Shown here: positions 9,530 to 21,251 of the stretch, piece by piece
Layout: each line of letters opens with the position of its first letter
Numbering within the stretch: the first letter of the stretch is position 1
Source: Pseudopyrenochaeta lycopersici
Lineage: Eukaryota > Ascomycota > Dothideomycetes > Pleosporales > Pseudopyrenochaetaceae
Direction of reading: 5' to 3'
Assembly (NCBI GenBank): GCA_003313425.1
Contig: NHZP01000019.1
Coordinates: 310,001-374,000, forward strand
Length of the DNA: 64,000 nt
Notes under the pieces: model-generated
Databases searched by the model: none
What the model was told of the DNA's origin: nothing
What the model saw: the letters and a program-made list of their open reading frames with translations, nothing else
Position numbers and translations under genes: made by a program

Positions 9530-11871
9530 CTAAAGTTGAAAATTGGAAAGAGAGAGCGTTATGTAGGGCCGCTCTTGGCCTTGAGGTTTGGACCATCTCT
9601 AGTGGAGGCACGTAGGCAGCTGCATGATGAACAAGGCATCAGGCTGTCGGGGCGTTGATTGACGAACAAAACTTCTGCCTCAGGAAGCACAAGATTACCC
9701 TGCATGATGTCGCAAGGTTCCGCGCTGTGGAGCGTGAAGATCGACCAGTCGTTGCGAGCGAGGCGTCAAAAGAGGTGTGTTAGCGCCTACCCCGCCCTTC
9801 ACCGGTGCACAGCTCCCAGGCCTCTTGTGAGCTCAAGAAGTATCTTCTAGTATCTTTCCTAGAAGGGACTCAGCTCCAGCTCACCCTCGAAAGGCGTACA
9901 CACGAATTTAGATGTAAATACGCCCTCTGCCTAGCTTCTCGCCATAAGTAGGTTCTCGACACGACTCGTGTCAACACATATTTCATACTCAACAAAACCA
10001 AAAAATTCAGGATCTTGAAAGTCGTACACGTTTTCGCAATGCGGCAATATCCTACCTGATTGTCATGTCGTGTTAGGGTCCGAGCCGTTGCTGTTCGCCG
10101 TTAAGCTTCTATACTTACAGCATCTTCCGTCTTACGATGCACATCGACTTGAGCTTAATAGGCGATTTCATTGGCGAAAAGCACTTTCACTTTATCTGCT
10201 AGCCAGATTTCAAAATCCATGATTAGTCTATGGAAAAGTAGTGACTCTCATCGATGTCCACCTGGAGGGTCATCCGATCCGCTGAAGGTTGCAAAATTCC
10301 GCAGCACTATCCTGGGTTTCCCGCCGCAAGAAGCTCAAAGCAAAATTAAGAACCTATGAAATCTTTAACCACATCTTTTTCCCACTGATGATGCGAATTT
10401 TTTTTCCAGTTCAATCAACACAAAGTTGATATTTGTTTGATTATGGATGCGTTGCTACTTTAACCTCCTTCACATAAGAGAGACAAATTCCTTGACTTAA
10501 GATATACGATTAACATGGCCTCCCAGCCTTACTGAGCCTCACGTGACTCTGGAAAAAGAATCAGGTGAGATATTCAATTGGGTCGGCTGTAGGAGAAAGC
10601 ACAGTTCGTCCCAGACCCTTTCACCGATGCGGCGATGGATTGATAAATCTAAAGTTCACTGATTTTTACAGTGCCCACAGTATATCTCAATACTCAGTTC
10701 CGATCATTGACATCGAAATATGTGGTTGCACATCGCTTTAGCACTCCCGTCGTAGAATGAAGGCAATTGTTCCAGGATGCCGTCGAAATTACCTGACGAT
10801 ACGTGGAATACTTGAAATGGTAGTCTGTGAGCGGTACAAAACGGTGTCTACTTCTTGCTCAATAGTAGTGCAAAGATGAGCTTGAAGATGAGGACCTCAG
10901 ACACTTCGTCTCCGAGAGTATATAACAGACAAAGTAATCACAAGAGCGACGCGTATTGACTTATGGCAAACAGCCATTGAGGCATATACATCTCCCGGCT
11001 GGATGCTTGGAAAATTCTTAGACAACACCGAATGTTGGTTTACTGTACATACCCATGTTGAGAGATGCTGTCTTGTAGAGTACAGCGTTAGGCAAAACTA
11101 GTCGGTAGTGTAGTGCAACCCTATGAAACGCAACAACACGAAATTGCACCTACCCAGCTCCCCCCCAAAAAGCTCACCTAGAGTCGTAACCAACATTGTC
11201 AGCGCCACATTACTACATGTAACAATATTCGATCAGGTCTGGGCCATATTTGACACTAATGTGTAGTGTCTGCTTCCGGGTAACATTCCTTGTTTCGACC
11301 GGGCAGCCTAGAGGATCAGCGTACGAGTAAAATCCGCAAGCAGCATATCATGAAGTCAGATTTAAGTACTTTTAAAACAAACGTGATTGGATTCGGACAA
11401 TTCCAGAGATGCACTAATCTATAGCAGGGCCAAGACAGGTCTAGGGTGAGCTTCGTGGGTAAGACCTGCCCCTTACGGATTGGGTCGCCGCCGTTCCCAA
11501 AATTGTAGTGGAATATCTACCATTTATTGTAAAGGTTAGCAGCGCAAACTTGGGTCAACAATGAGGCAACATGTGGCATACTTTAATTATTGGTATCACA
11601 TGTGGTTGAACGCAAGTTAACCTCAGAAAGATTTTATACCTCGAGAAACTACAAACCAAGACACCCCGTTGCAGCCAGTTGGCCATCGACACACGATCGT
11701 CTCAAACGATGAAGTGCGACATGAGAACAGCTGCTCGTGAAGCAATACATATTATAACTCTCCGTAGAGTGGGTATAAAATTTGAGATTATTTCACATCG
11801 CCTAATATCCATCACGTGCCACAGCGGGCCAATCTGTAAAGTGGATCTCCTTCTCCAAATGTCTCCATCAC
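9530..11871. other. 2.3 kb without a supported gene
   Basis: This stretch lies between the rvt start codon and the 3' end of the TRI12-type exporter. It should contain the rvt promoter. ORFs here are under 90 codons, lack domains, and I saw no terminal repeats, tRNA or transposase-like frame. Confidence 0.4.
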
Positions 11872-13864
11872 TTAAAGATGAACGGCGATACGGTTGGTCT
11901 GGTACTTCTTGGTGCTCGGCAACAAGATTGTGCATAGACAAGCCATGACTCCAAAAGCGATCGAAGTGAGCTGTCAACCAGTCAGTAACAAAGTCCATCA
12001 TATTCTCAGTGAACAGGGAACTTACGTAAACATATTTCAGGCTCTCCGCATAGGCCCATTGTGTGCCCTTTGTTGCGCCTGCAATCACAGCTGGTGTAAC
12101 ACCTTCGATCGGAGTTGTAGCCAGTTTGGCCGGCGTGGTAAGGAAAAGGCCCACAAATGCCTCAACCGAAGCAACTGGCAGACCAGCAGCGATAGCGTAC
12201 TTTGCGGTGAGAACAGGGAGTTTCTGCGTGAGCTTCGTGATGAAGATGTTGTAATAGATTGAGTAACCGATGGAGCCACCGACAGTGCGGATGGAAAGTG
12301 ATAGCGCGGCCGCAGTGGTAATGAGCGCGTCAGGGCAAACCAACATGGCTACCGTAGCAGCAGGGACAATAACACCACCCACGCCGAAACCAGCCAAAGC
12401 GCCCATTGCGAGGACTAGGCCTTCGTTCTCTGGTGTCATGACTGCCATAGCTCCTGTGAACGCGGTCATCATGGCCACAGCGGAGAGCAGAACCTCCCTC
12501 GTATGCCCGGGGAACGTGGACAGCATGGCGTTAAAAAAGATCGCACCAATTGCAGTTGAGATTCCTGGCGCCATGCCCCTCAATCCAATTCGCACGGGAA
12601 CGGGGTCGTAAACACTGGTGAAGGTAACGGGGAAGAAGTTCAAGAGCGAGAAAAAGTTCATGCCTGCCGCAAACGCAACAACATATGCGAGAGCAACGAT
12701 TCGCTGGCCTTTGAACAACTCGCCGGGAACCATGGGGTATTTGGCAAATTTCCACTCGTACACAATCCAGGCAGCGATGAGGGCCAGACCGACGAGGAGA
12801 GTTGCGAGAACGTAGCCGGATTGCCATGGGTGTGTGTAACCACCGGAGTTCAGCGCAACAAGGCTGTTCAAAGTCAGATAGAGTCACTCAGAGCGTGTTC
12901 ATGAGGCAGCTTACAAGAGAGTCAATCCGGTGATGGACAGAACGCCACCAAGATAGTCAATACGTGCGAGAATAGCCCTTCGTGAGAATCCCTCCGCGCG
13001 CGTGTGATTGATAGGGAAGTATGTAAAGGCCAAGCCGATTCCAACGATGCCGTTGTACATGAGTGCGACCCATGGGCCCCAGCGCCAACCGACCTTTGTG
13101 TCATGATGCGACCACATTTCCACGTACAAGAGATACGGGCAGAATGGGATGACGAAGGCAGTGACGAGAGCGAGTGAGTAGCCTCGATACTTGACAGGAA
13201 CGACCTCTGCAAGACTGTTATACAATTAGCGATTAAAATCATTTCCTGACAAACTCGAAAGCTTACCCAGCCAAACCACTTAGTTCGCCAATTCCAGCTC
13301 CAGCGCCTGAAAGTGCCATGCCAGCAATGAGCTGCGCGAAATTTTGTCCTGTACCGACGAGAACGCAGCCAAGGCAAATGCAGAACGAACCAAAGAGCGC
13401 AATGTACCGTTTGCCGAAGAGATCCTGAAGATATCCAGCATATGGACAAATAGCAGCAATGGCGAGGATATTGGCAGTCGGAAGCCATGCAATAGCGCGG
13501 GTGATGTTAAGATCTGCCGCAATAAAACCAAGAGAGCCTCCAGTAAAATAAAGAATTACTTGAGAACCTAATGATTGTAAGTACGGAAGGCGACATCGTA
13601 ACAACAGTCACAAAGACAAGGGGACTTACCAGTGTAGAGGGCGGCGAGAAAGCCTGCAGAGAACTTTCCTCGCAATGTGAATTCCATTTGACCATCAGAA
13701 TCGTCGCCTTTGAAAGCGCGCGAATTTTTCATATCCACACCAGAAAGAGTAAGCTCCTTCTGCAATTCCAGCGACGAGTCGGTAGGTGTTTGAGCATGAT
13801 GCTCAACGAAAGCGACATCTTGCTTCTCGTTGGCATAATCTGTGGCTTTTGGTTGTGTGTCCAT
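11872..13864 (-). CDS. TRI12-family MFS exporter (14-TM drug/toxin/siderophore type)
   Basis: This major facilitator protein belongs to the fungal TRI12 group, plasma-membrane proton antiporters that export secondary metabolites or move siderophores. Exons in coding order are 13630-13864, 13267-13567, 12915-13214, 12026-12863 and 11872-11970, giving 590 residues, the size expected for 14 membrane helices. A cytoplasmic N-terminus of about 75 residues precedes the first helix. Family marks are WLPTANILAIAAICPYAG, the FGKRY loop after helix 2, VGWRWGPWVALMYNG in mid-protein, and the closing YVYLTSIAFGV helix with a short KKYQTNRIAVHL tail formed across the last intron. Met at 13864 is preferred over 13888 because the upstream residues look like leader. 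The substrate cannot be told from sequence, and no biosynthetic cluster is next to it. Confidence 0.88.
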
Positions 13865-15216
13865 GATGAACTTTAGATAGACCACCAATGGGTCAAAATA
13901 TCAAAGTGAAGAGAACTGTTTAGAAACAGAAGTTGCAGCACCTGCGGATATCCCTACTTTGCGAACACGGGTCCATGAGGATACTATATCGTTGCCCACG
14001 CGTACCCCGTCTCACCCCACAACCCGGACAACATGTTCCCTAAGATCTAGACCATACTACAATAGGCGCTTGACACGTTCTGGGTGTGCACTAGTGGTCC
14101 TATACCCCGGATTTGATCGACTAGGCTTGTTAGCAATGGCGTTAATCCGGGGTATATTGCTTAGTGGGGTGCGGGGAAATGGTCGATGATCGTGAATTAA
14201 AGGCCTGGGTTCTTTCGGGTGCTCTACGAGCCTGACTCGAAGAGCCCGAGACACCCTTTGTTCAAGAGGCAGCCCTCGGTAATTCGTTTCAACGCCCCAC
14301 AATCACCATGGTAAAGTCGCTTGAACCAACTAGCGATACCGCCACCTTGGTGCAAGGCGCTTTTAATGCAATTTGGTGGCTTTCATAACGCTGGTAAATC
14401 TCGGTTCTTGTTCGGTGGGCTGTTTGACACCAATACTTTGAACTTTCCTCGAACTGCGAGTGCTCATTCACGTCTCAATGACGGCAGAGGCAAGTACGTT
14501 GCGATTCGGCAACGATGTTTTGCATAGTGATAGGGATGTCCTGTAATGGACGCTCACAATCGACGGCACGACGCTGACATCCAGCATTGTCAAAGTATGT
14601 AGCACAGAGCAGGAGACGCAGGATACGCGTTCAAGTCAAGCATATCGATCAAAAAAGCATCGTCCACGCTCCTGGCTGGCAGCCACGTGCGCAGTAGATA
14701 CCTCGCACAACTTCACTAGCCAGCTTAAGCAAGTAACTTAGTCCCATGTAGCCTGGCGCTAATCTGGAGTCCTATCGAATGAAACCTATGAGTCGGTCGG
14801 TAAGTATGTGGCTGGACTAAGAGCAGGGTGGTTCCATGCGGCTGACATGATACTTCACCGGCAATTGTCGGTCCGGAAATGGAACTGTGTAGATAGAGAG
14901 AGAGAGGTGGATGATCGAATGTGCGAGTAAGTAATATCTCGGTATAATATTCTTGGACATCTAACGCACACAATGCCGACGTTGTACAAGGTCAGGATTG
15001 CCTCGACTCAAGTATGAAAAAAGGGGCCTAAGTAATTGCCTGTCCGCGCGTGTCTGTGGCAATTTTCGGCAAGGCCAACACCAATTGTTGTCGGCTGTAC
15101 GAGTCGATGTTTTATGATAAAACGATGCCGGCGAGGTACTCCAGGCCGGCTAACGAGGCAGACCGGATAGGCAAGGTCGTGGACCCGTAGATTTGGAGAC
15201 GCAGTTCACAAGCCGA
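13865..15216. other. 1.35 kb intergenic, upstream of the TRI12-type exporter
   Basis: This interval contains the promoter of the exporter and the 3' flank of the mRF1 gene. The one clear element is a 13-bp perfect inverted repeat listed separately. The ORFs in this interval show no domain. Confidence 0.45.
14101..14156. repeat. 13-bp perfect inverted repeat with a 30-base spacer
   Basis: TATACCCCGGATT at 14101-14113 is repeated in exact reverse complement at 14144-14156. It lies about 240 bases upstream of the exporter start codon. It could be a binding site for a dimeric regulator or a relic of a small mobile element; no target-site duplication was seen. Confidence 0.7.
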
Positions 15217-16587
15217 TCACTTCGTATCCCCATCCTCAGCGATCAGTGCCTCCACGTCCCTCTCCATGAGCCAATCACGGACGCTCTGCATAACCTTTTC
15301 GAGGGTTTGGCCACCCTCCATCACGTCGTCTAGATCATGCACTGTGGTCCCGCTCCTGTGGTCGGTGACTCTCTGTTGGCCCCAGTTGTACGTTCGGACC
15401 TTGTCGCCACGGCCCATCTTTGCTACGCCAATAACGTTACGTCGCATGTTGGCCATTTCCTCTTCGCGCTTCTCTCGCCTTGATTGGGCTATACGCGCGC
15501 GCAGCAATGCCCAAGCCTTCTCCTTGTTCTTGTGTTGAGACCTCGAATCTTGCATGGACACGACAGTGTTTGTGGGGACATGTGTAAGCCGCACTGCTGA
15601 TTCTGTCTTGTTGACATGTTGGCCGCCGGCACCACTCGCTCTCATGACCTCTAATTTGACCTCTTTGACGTCGATGTAATAGTCACTTTCAGGATTGTCG
15701 AAGTCCTCTTCTGCTGCTGAGTTCTCTTGCAGACTGGGCAATACGTGGACCGATACAGCGCTCGTGTGTGTGCGACCCTTGGTTTCAGTAGCGGGCACTC
15801 GCTGGACCCGGTGCACGCCTGCCTCGCACCTGAAGGCGCCGTAAGCACTGTCGTTCTCCACCTCTAGGATGGCTTCGGATAGCGGCACCCCGGCCTCGGC
15901 CGTCCCGTTGATATTCTCATATTTCAGAAGATTGGTGCGGAAGCCATTGCGATTGCAAAAGGTTTGATACATGCGGAAGAGATCTCCTGCAAAAATGGCA
16001 GCCTCAGATCCCCCTGCGCCAGGGCGTATCTCAAGCAGACATGGAAGGTGTGCGAACGGATGCACCGGCACAAGGGAGGTGATCAGGCTTTGCGAGGCTC
16101 GAGAAAGCTGCGCCCGTGTCTCCCCCAGGTCATCCGATGCGAGCGATCGCAGTTCCGGGTCGGTGGTGGAGTCGTGTATCAGGGACGTCAGCTCTGCTAC
16201 AGCCTTAGTCTCCATCAGCTACCCAGTCCGTCCTACGAAACGAAAGTCTTGGTTGCGCCTACCTCATTCGCAGAGTCCCATTCCTTCAACGCATTCACAA
16301 TGGGGCCATAGCCGCCTATCCTCTTCGCAGCGCGTGTGTCAAAGCCATTGGCAAGCTTTTCCGTCAGCTCCTTGTGCTCCAAGGCGACGGACCGGGCTCG
16401 GGTGAGAAGGGCAGGCGGTATAGATTCAGACAGCGTGACTGGAGTGATATCAGCAGAATACTCACAATCAGAAATGCAGGCTATAGCGCTCACCATTGCT
16501 CTGCAAGCGGATTTGACGTTTCAACAGCGGCCTGGCCAGACGCGAGAAGCAATTACGACATATCCAGAGTGCGGCCAGCATACTCAT
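15217..16587 (-). CDS. MRF1: mitochondrial peptide chain release factor 1
   Basis: Class I release factor that reads UAA/UAG in mitochondrial ribosomes and triggers hydrolysis of peptidyl-tRNA. Exons in coding order are 16494-16587, 16263-16438 and 15217-16218, giving 423 residues. The first exon, which starts outside the obvious long ORF, gives a strong matrix-targeting sequence rich in Arg/Leu and free of acidic residues (MSMLAALWICRNCFSRL and on), which is why I chose the ATG at 16587 (16581 is the next). The codon-recognition PxT motif is Pro-Ala-Thr at 232-234, and the catalytic GGQ is at 288-290 inside SGAGGQHVNKTESAVRL. RPGAGGSEA of domain 2 is intact. It is divergent from the gamma-glutamyltransferase gene. 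Confidence 0.93.
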
Positions 16588-17012
16588 GAGGGGTTGTGTG
16601 CGTGCTGCAGCTTGACAATTATCCGCCGCAGCTGCACGCGTGCTTTTCCCCGAGATTTCTTAACTCCGCACCAGCCCAGCACGACTGCACGTGACCTCTA
16701 ACTTCAGATACAATTCAGCTCGTCCAATCATCACCTTCGTGTGCTTCAGATGCTCATTACGGTCTTTATACGTAGCATATAATCACAGGTCTCACCATGG
16801 TGTATATGGTCAGCGTCGCCACAAGATACTCCGAGGACCCTCCAGCGAAAGCGGCATCCTCATTCTTTCCGGGAATAACCGTCGTCATTTACAACCACTG
16901 AACCATATCCACATACCCCGCGATTTGCTTTTTCCTCTGTTTCACTAATTGTTTGATGATATTTCCTTGAAAAAGCAAAGGAATCAAGACCACATCGCTC
17001 CTTGAAGCAACT
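16588..17012. promoter_or_regulatory. divergent promoter interval between MRF1 and the gamma-glutamyltransferase
   Basis: These 425 bases separate two outward-facing start codons. No clear TATA box; nothing else recognised. Confidence 0.4.
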
Positions 17013-18903
17013 ATGCCTCCCAACGTCTATCCCCACCCCGAACCCCAGTTCGTCCACTTTGCTAGTCGACGCTCAGTAGTCCATAGCACAAAGGGCATTG
17101 TGTCGTCTACCCAACCTCTCGCAAGTGCTGCTGGAATTGAAATCCTGAGGAAGGGTGGAAATGCGGCTGTATGACGTAATGCAACGCCACATACATGATC
17201 TCTACTTACTCCAAGACAGGATGCAGCAGTAGCTGTCGCAGCAGCCATCAATGTCACCGAACCTGGCTCAACAGGTATCGGTGGTGATCTGTTCTGTCTC
17301 TTCTATGATGCCAAGACGAAAAAGGTTTCGGCTTTGAATGGTTCAGGTCGATCTGGAGGGCAAGTGACCCTTGAGAAAGTTCGGAAGGACCTCAGTATAG
17401 CAGAAGGGCAAGATGGAAAAATTCCAATGGACCATGTGCATGCGGCGACTGTTCCAGGAGCGGCTGCTGGATGGGTAGACTGTGTTGAGCGTTTTGGTAG
17501 CGGCAAGGTTACCTTGGAGGATGTCCTCGGCCCTGCGATTGAGCTTGCTGATAAAGGTTTCCCTGTCTCTGAACTCTCTGCTACCTTTGTGAGTGTCTTT
17601 GAATTTTCCTATAAAGAAGAGATTAGTAACATACGTGCAGTGGGCGGCTAGCGAGACAGATCTTCGAAAATCTTCACCTAATGGCCATGAGATGTTGAAA
17701 AAGGACTCAACAGCAAAGGATGGCTGTAGAGCACCAAAGGCCGGTGAAATTATGAGGAACCCTACCATAGCCAACACATTCAAGCTGCTCGCGAAGCATG
17801 GAAAGAAAGGATTCTACGAGGGGGAGGTAGCTGAGCAACTTGTCAAAGTGGTCTCCGATCTCGGTGGCTACATTACCCTCGATGATTTGAAGCATCATGC
17901 AGAGACTGGCTCGGAGCCAGTTGATCCCATCTCCTTGAAATATACTGGCCAAGGGGTTGGTGGAAACACCAATGGTGGCATCGAACTCTGGGAACACCCT
18001 CCAAATGGCCAAGGTATCGTGGCCTTGATGGCGCTCGGCATCATACAAGAGCTGGAGAAACAAGGCAAGATCTCGAAATGGGATATAAAGGACCATAATA
18101 GTACTGCACACCTCCACGCCGTTATCGAAGCCCTCCGCATTGCCTTCTCCGACGCGCACTGGTTCGTCACAGATCCAAAGGTCGTCAAAGTGCCCTCAGC
18201 AGAACTTATATCTGAAAAGTACCTATCTGAGCGTGCGAAGCTATTCGACACAAAGAAAGCACTTTCTGCGCCTGTCCACGGCTCACCAGCCCATTTGCAG
18301 AGCGACACCGTATACTTCTGCTGTTCAGATTCCGAGGGCAATGCTATATCTTTCATCAACAGCAACTACGGCGGCTTTGGCACGGGTATCATTCCTAAAG
18401 GCTGCGGTTTTACGCTACAGAATCGTGGTGCGAACTTCAGCCTTGACAAGAATCATCCAAATGTTCTTGCACCGCGAAAACGACCATATCATACTATCAT
18501 TCCTGGACTGACAACATATGTCAACGATGGCAGCCTGCACTCTGTGTACGGCGTTATGGGTGGATTCATGCAGCCGCAAGGCCATGTACAAGTTTTGCTT
18601 AATCAGGAAGTTTTCAAACTCAACCCGCAAGCCGCGCTTGACTCACCGCGCTTTTGCATCGGCGCCGGTATGCCGAGTGCCGATGGAAAGATGACAGATG
18701 CGACAATTTATCTCGAGGAGGGCATTGACCCGAAGGTAGTCGAGGAGCTTCGAGCGTTGGGACACAGTGTGAAGCAGTTGGGTGGCTACGGACGCGGCAT
18801 GTTCGGGCGCGGTCAAATTATCAGGCGCCATGTCGACGATGGTGTTTTGGTTTGGAGCGGAGGAAGTGATCTGAGGGGTGATGGAGCAGCTGTACCTTTG
18901 TAA
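17013..18903 (+). CDS. gamma-glutamyltransferase family protein (YwrD-like, no signal peptide)
   Basis: Members are Ntn hydrolases that cleave gamma-glutamyl bonds (glutathione and related compounds) after self-processing at a Thr. Exons are 17013-17168, 17220-17588 and 17641-18903, giving 595 residues. The N-terminal half shows the [14 protein letters not shown] helix formed across intron 1, [12 protein letters not shown] and NGSGRSGG. The likely processing and nucleophile residue is Thr398 in HLQSDTVYF. Beyond it lie [11 protein letters not shown] and the C-terminal [16 protein letters not shown], which match the bacterial-like acylase branch. No signal peptide or membrane anchor precedes the domain, unlike vacuolar or surface GGTs, so a cytosolic place is inferred. 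Substrate is not determined. Confidence 0.88.
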
Positions 18904-19139
18904 TGTTTCAGCAGACAAAGAATATAGGGCGCGAAGATTGTCCCACTTCGGCATTGTACTAACATTATTGGGATGAAGGCTTTAGCGCTCTTCGCGGTGG
19001 TTTTTTGTCCTTTGGGAGAACAGCAGCCGAAAGGGCGATGGATACTATAATGTGATCTAATCATTCGTCTGTGCACGACCATAAATCGTAGTAATCCACT
19101 TCAATCTCGGTATAACATTCTCCAGCCCTTCTCTACTCC

Positions 19140-19834
19140 TTATATCGCATCGGCCTCGGCCTTCCCTGTTCTATACCGCCAACTCTTCACTCCCGCATCA
19201 ATTTCCTCCCTCGTCACGCCAGATTTTACAAGCCACATCGTGACGCCTAATATTTCAACGTTCTTATTCCTTGCCTCATCATCAAAGAAGAGCATGTCCT
19301 CATATTCGATCCCGCTGTCTCGGTGTATTCGCGCGAAATGCGTTGTCTTGCTGCCGGGGTAAATCTGCATGTGGTCGAAGTAGTCGATTGCGCGTGTTGA
19401 CGAACCAGATGCGCTCGGAATCTTGAGGAGTTTGAGCATTTCGCGGCCAAGATCGGGTGCGTGGGTACGTGAGGCTGCGGCGATCAGAATGTTCTTGTGC
19501 TTGAGCTGTGGCCTTGTAAGCTTTGGAACAGGAAATTGATATTTAGAGGTGTATATACTGCTTCTAGTACACCCCCTACATCAGTGTAGAAGCCGTAGCC
19601 CTCTCCATAGCGATCCTTGACCTTCAGCCCGCCTTCTACTGCCTTTATCGGGCCTGTGACATGCGTGTCTACCCAGAACGGCCATAATGTGTAGTCAAGA
19701 TCAAACACCATAATTTTGGGCAGTGGGAGACCATCTGTGAATGTCGATGGCCATGCTGTCTTCTCTGGGAGTGTTGTTGTGGTTGTAGTAGTGTCGTTGG
19801 ACAGCAAGGACGAGGTACCGCTGCGTCGGGGCAT
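19140..19834 (-). CDS. magnesium-dependent phosphatase-1 type HAD phosphatase
   Basis: MDP-1 proteins are small HAD-fold phosphatases, suggested to act on protein tyrosines or glycated protein adducts. Exons in coding order are 19559-19834 and 19140-19505, giving 213 residues from the Met at 19834. The nucleophile motif FDLDYTLW with the following PFWVDTHVTGP is family-specific, AAASRTHAPDLG carries the motif II region, and LFFDDEARN is the metal-binding motif IV. The 53-nt intron (19506-19558) joins VLEA to LKHKN in phase 0. The reading frame is open further upstream to Met at 20077 and at 19963; a start at 19963 would add a hydrophobic segment of about 20 residues that could act as a membrane anchor. 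I prefer 19834 because most family members start close to the catalytic Asp. Confidence 0.85.
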
Positions 19835-21251
19835 TGTGAGATGTCGGAATCGAGACAAACACGAATTATTTGGCTGTAGCAAGAGCGCGAGAGCGATTGC
19901 AAAGAGTGTGGCAGATAGGGTCAGGAGTCCTGCCAGCGTGTGTGGCCTGCAGAGCAATCTCATGGTACATTTTGAGTGGCGCGTGTCTATCGCGGAAAGC
20001 TTCCGATGACGTCTTGTGGAGTCGCGTGTAGAATACATCTGTCCGCGAACAGCCAACATCACCACTGCACGCTTCATGCTTAAATTGCTGTCCTAACCGA
20101 TACGCTCTTTCTATAAGACTATTTTTAGCATTTTTCATTTAATCATCATCAATAATGATACTGAATAAGCCCCAAAACCCGAAAGGAAAGTGGAACAGTA
20201 AGGCTACGTTGTGCTGACAACTGGACGCCCTACTGGAGAAAATGATCAGTGAAAATCAACTTTGAAAGGTCTTCTTGTTCTTTCATCTCTGTTTAAATTT
20301 TGCCACACAACCTGTCATCAACGTGGAAGCAGAAGTCGTTTCTGAAGAACAAGAGATCAGTTTCAGCGATCATCTGTCGGTGCTTCTACCAAAGAAAAGC
20401 AAGTATTCAGAGCATAATCGAACTTATCGTTTAGCGTACATGTGGTTTTACATTTTGAATGATTTTGAATCAGGATTTCTCACACGGCTCTTACTTAATT
20501 AAACCCTTTCTCAAAAAGGCAGAACTCTAGCACGCTCCAGGAGCTGAAGGACGAACGACATACTTTAGCGATGACTCGTTGTTTTATCCCTTATGAATGA
20601 TTTACGCGTGTGCCCTCTCAATTGTCAACGAGTTCCAAACTCGCTCGTTCAACATGTTGTAAACCACTCTGCCAGAAACAAAAAATGGTGAAGGCTTGTC
20701 ACAGACAGGACGCACTCCATCCTGCTTCACCGAACCGCTGCAAGACTAATCTGTATTCGGACTAACCTGGGTTGAGTTGCGGCCCCCAATCAGATACAAC
20801 ATACCTTAGCCTTGCGACCGCTGGAATCCAGGTGGCATATATATAGAGGACAAATTTTCCATCCTTTAACTTCTCTTTCATTTCACTACGGATCTCGCTC
20901 ACCTTCCTATCGTATTCGATCGCACGTGTGAAGGTGCTTTCGAGCAGCCGTTTCTTGATTATTCTTCTACTTGCCTAGCGCTCTGCGGTTAAAGTTCGAG
21001 GGAAGGCGGCTTCGCCGCCGTCCCACTGCCCTGCCGTTTCGGCTGAGGGGCGCATCCGTCGATATTCAAGTGTAGTGGGTTACAAGATCCTAGTACAGTC
21101 ACGTTGGCCCCAGAGTGCCGACCCTTCGAAACCTACAATACGTAGAGAGCAGGAAGTGGCCTGAGACAAGGCCGCTCACACCATCACTTGTTACCAATAG
21201 TCAGAACCCTCCCCAATTTCTAGACAAAAGATGCTAATTTCTTAATTGTAG
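19835..21251. other. 1.4 kb intergenic with a TATA box and small hairpins
   Basis: A TATATATAG at 20838-20846 is a plausible core promoter for the downstream zinc-finger gene. Two small GC-rich stem-loops follow: GGCGGCTTCGCCGCC at 21005-21019 and a GCCG-TTT-CGGC stem with a flanking CCCT/AGGG pair at 21029-21049. From about 20880 to 21230 there is no ATG in any plus-strand frame. No gene is otherwise supported. Confidence 0.45.
20838..20846 (+). promoter_or_regulatory. candidate TATA box of the C2H2 zinc-finger gene
   Basis: TATATATAG followed about 40 bases later by a CT-rich stretch, as is common near fungal transcription starts. Assigned to the downstream gene by position only. Confidence 0.35.

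Noticed and set aside
11872..18903. Secondary-metabolite cluster around the exporter and gamma-glutamyltransferase
   Set aside because: No PKS, NRPS, terpene synthase, P450 or pathway regulator is present; neighbours are housekeeping genes.
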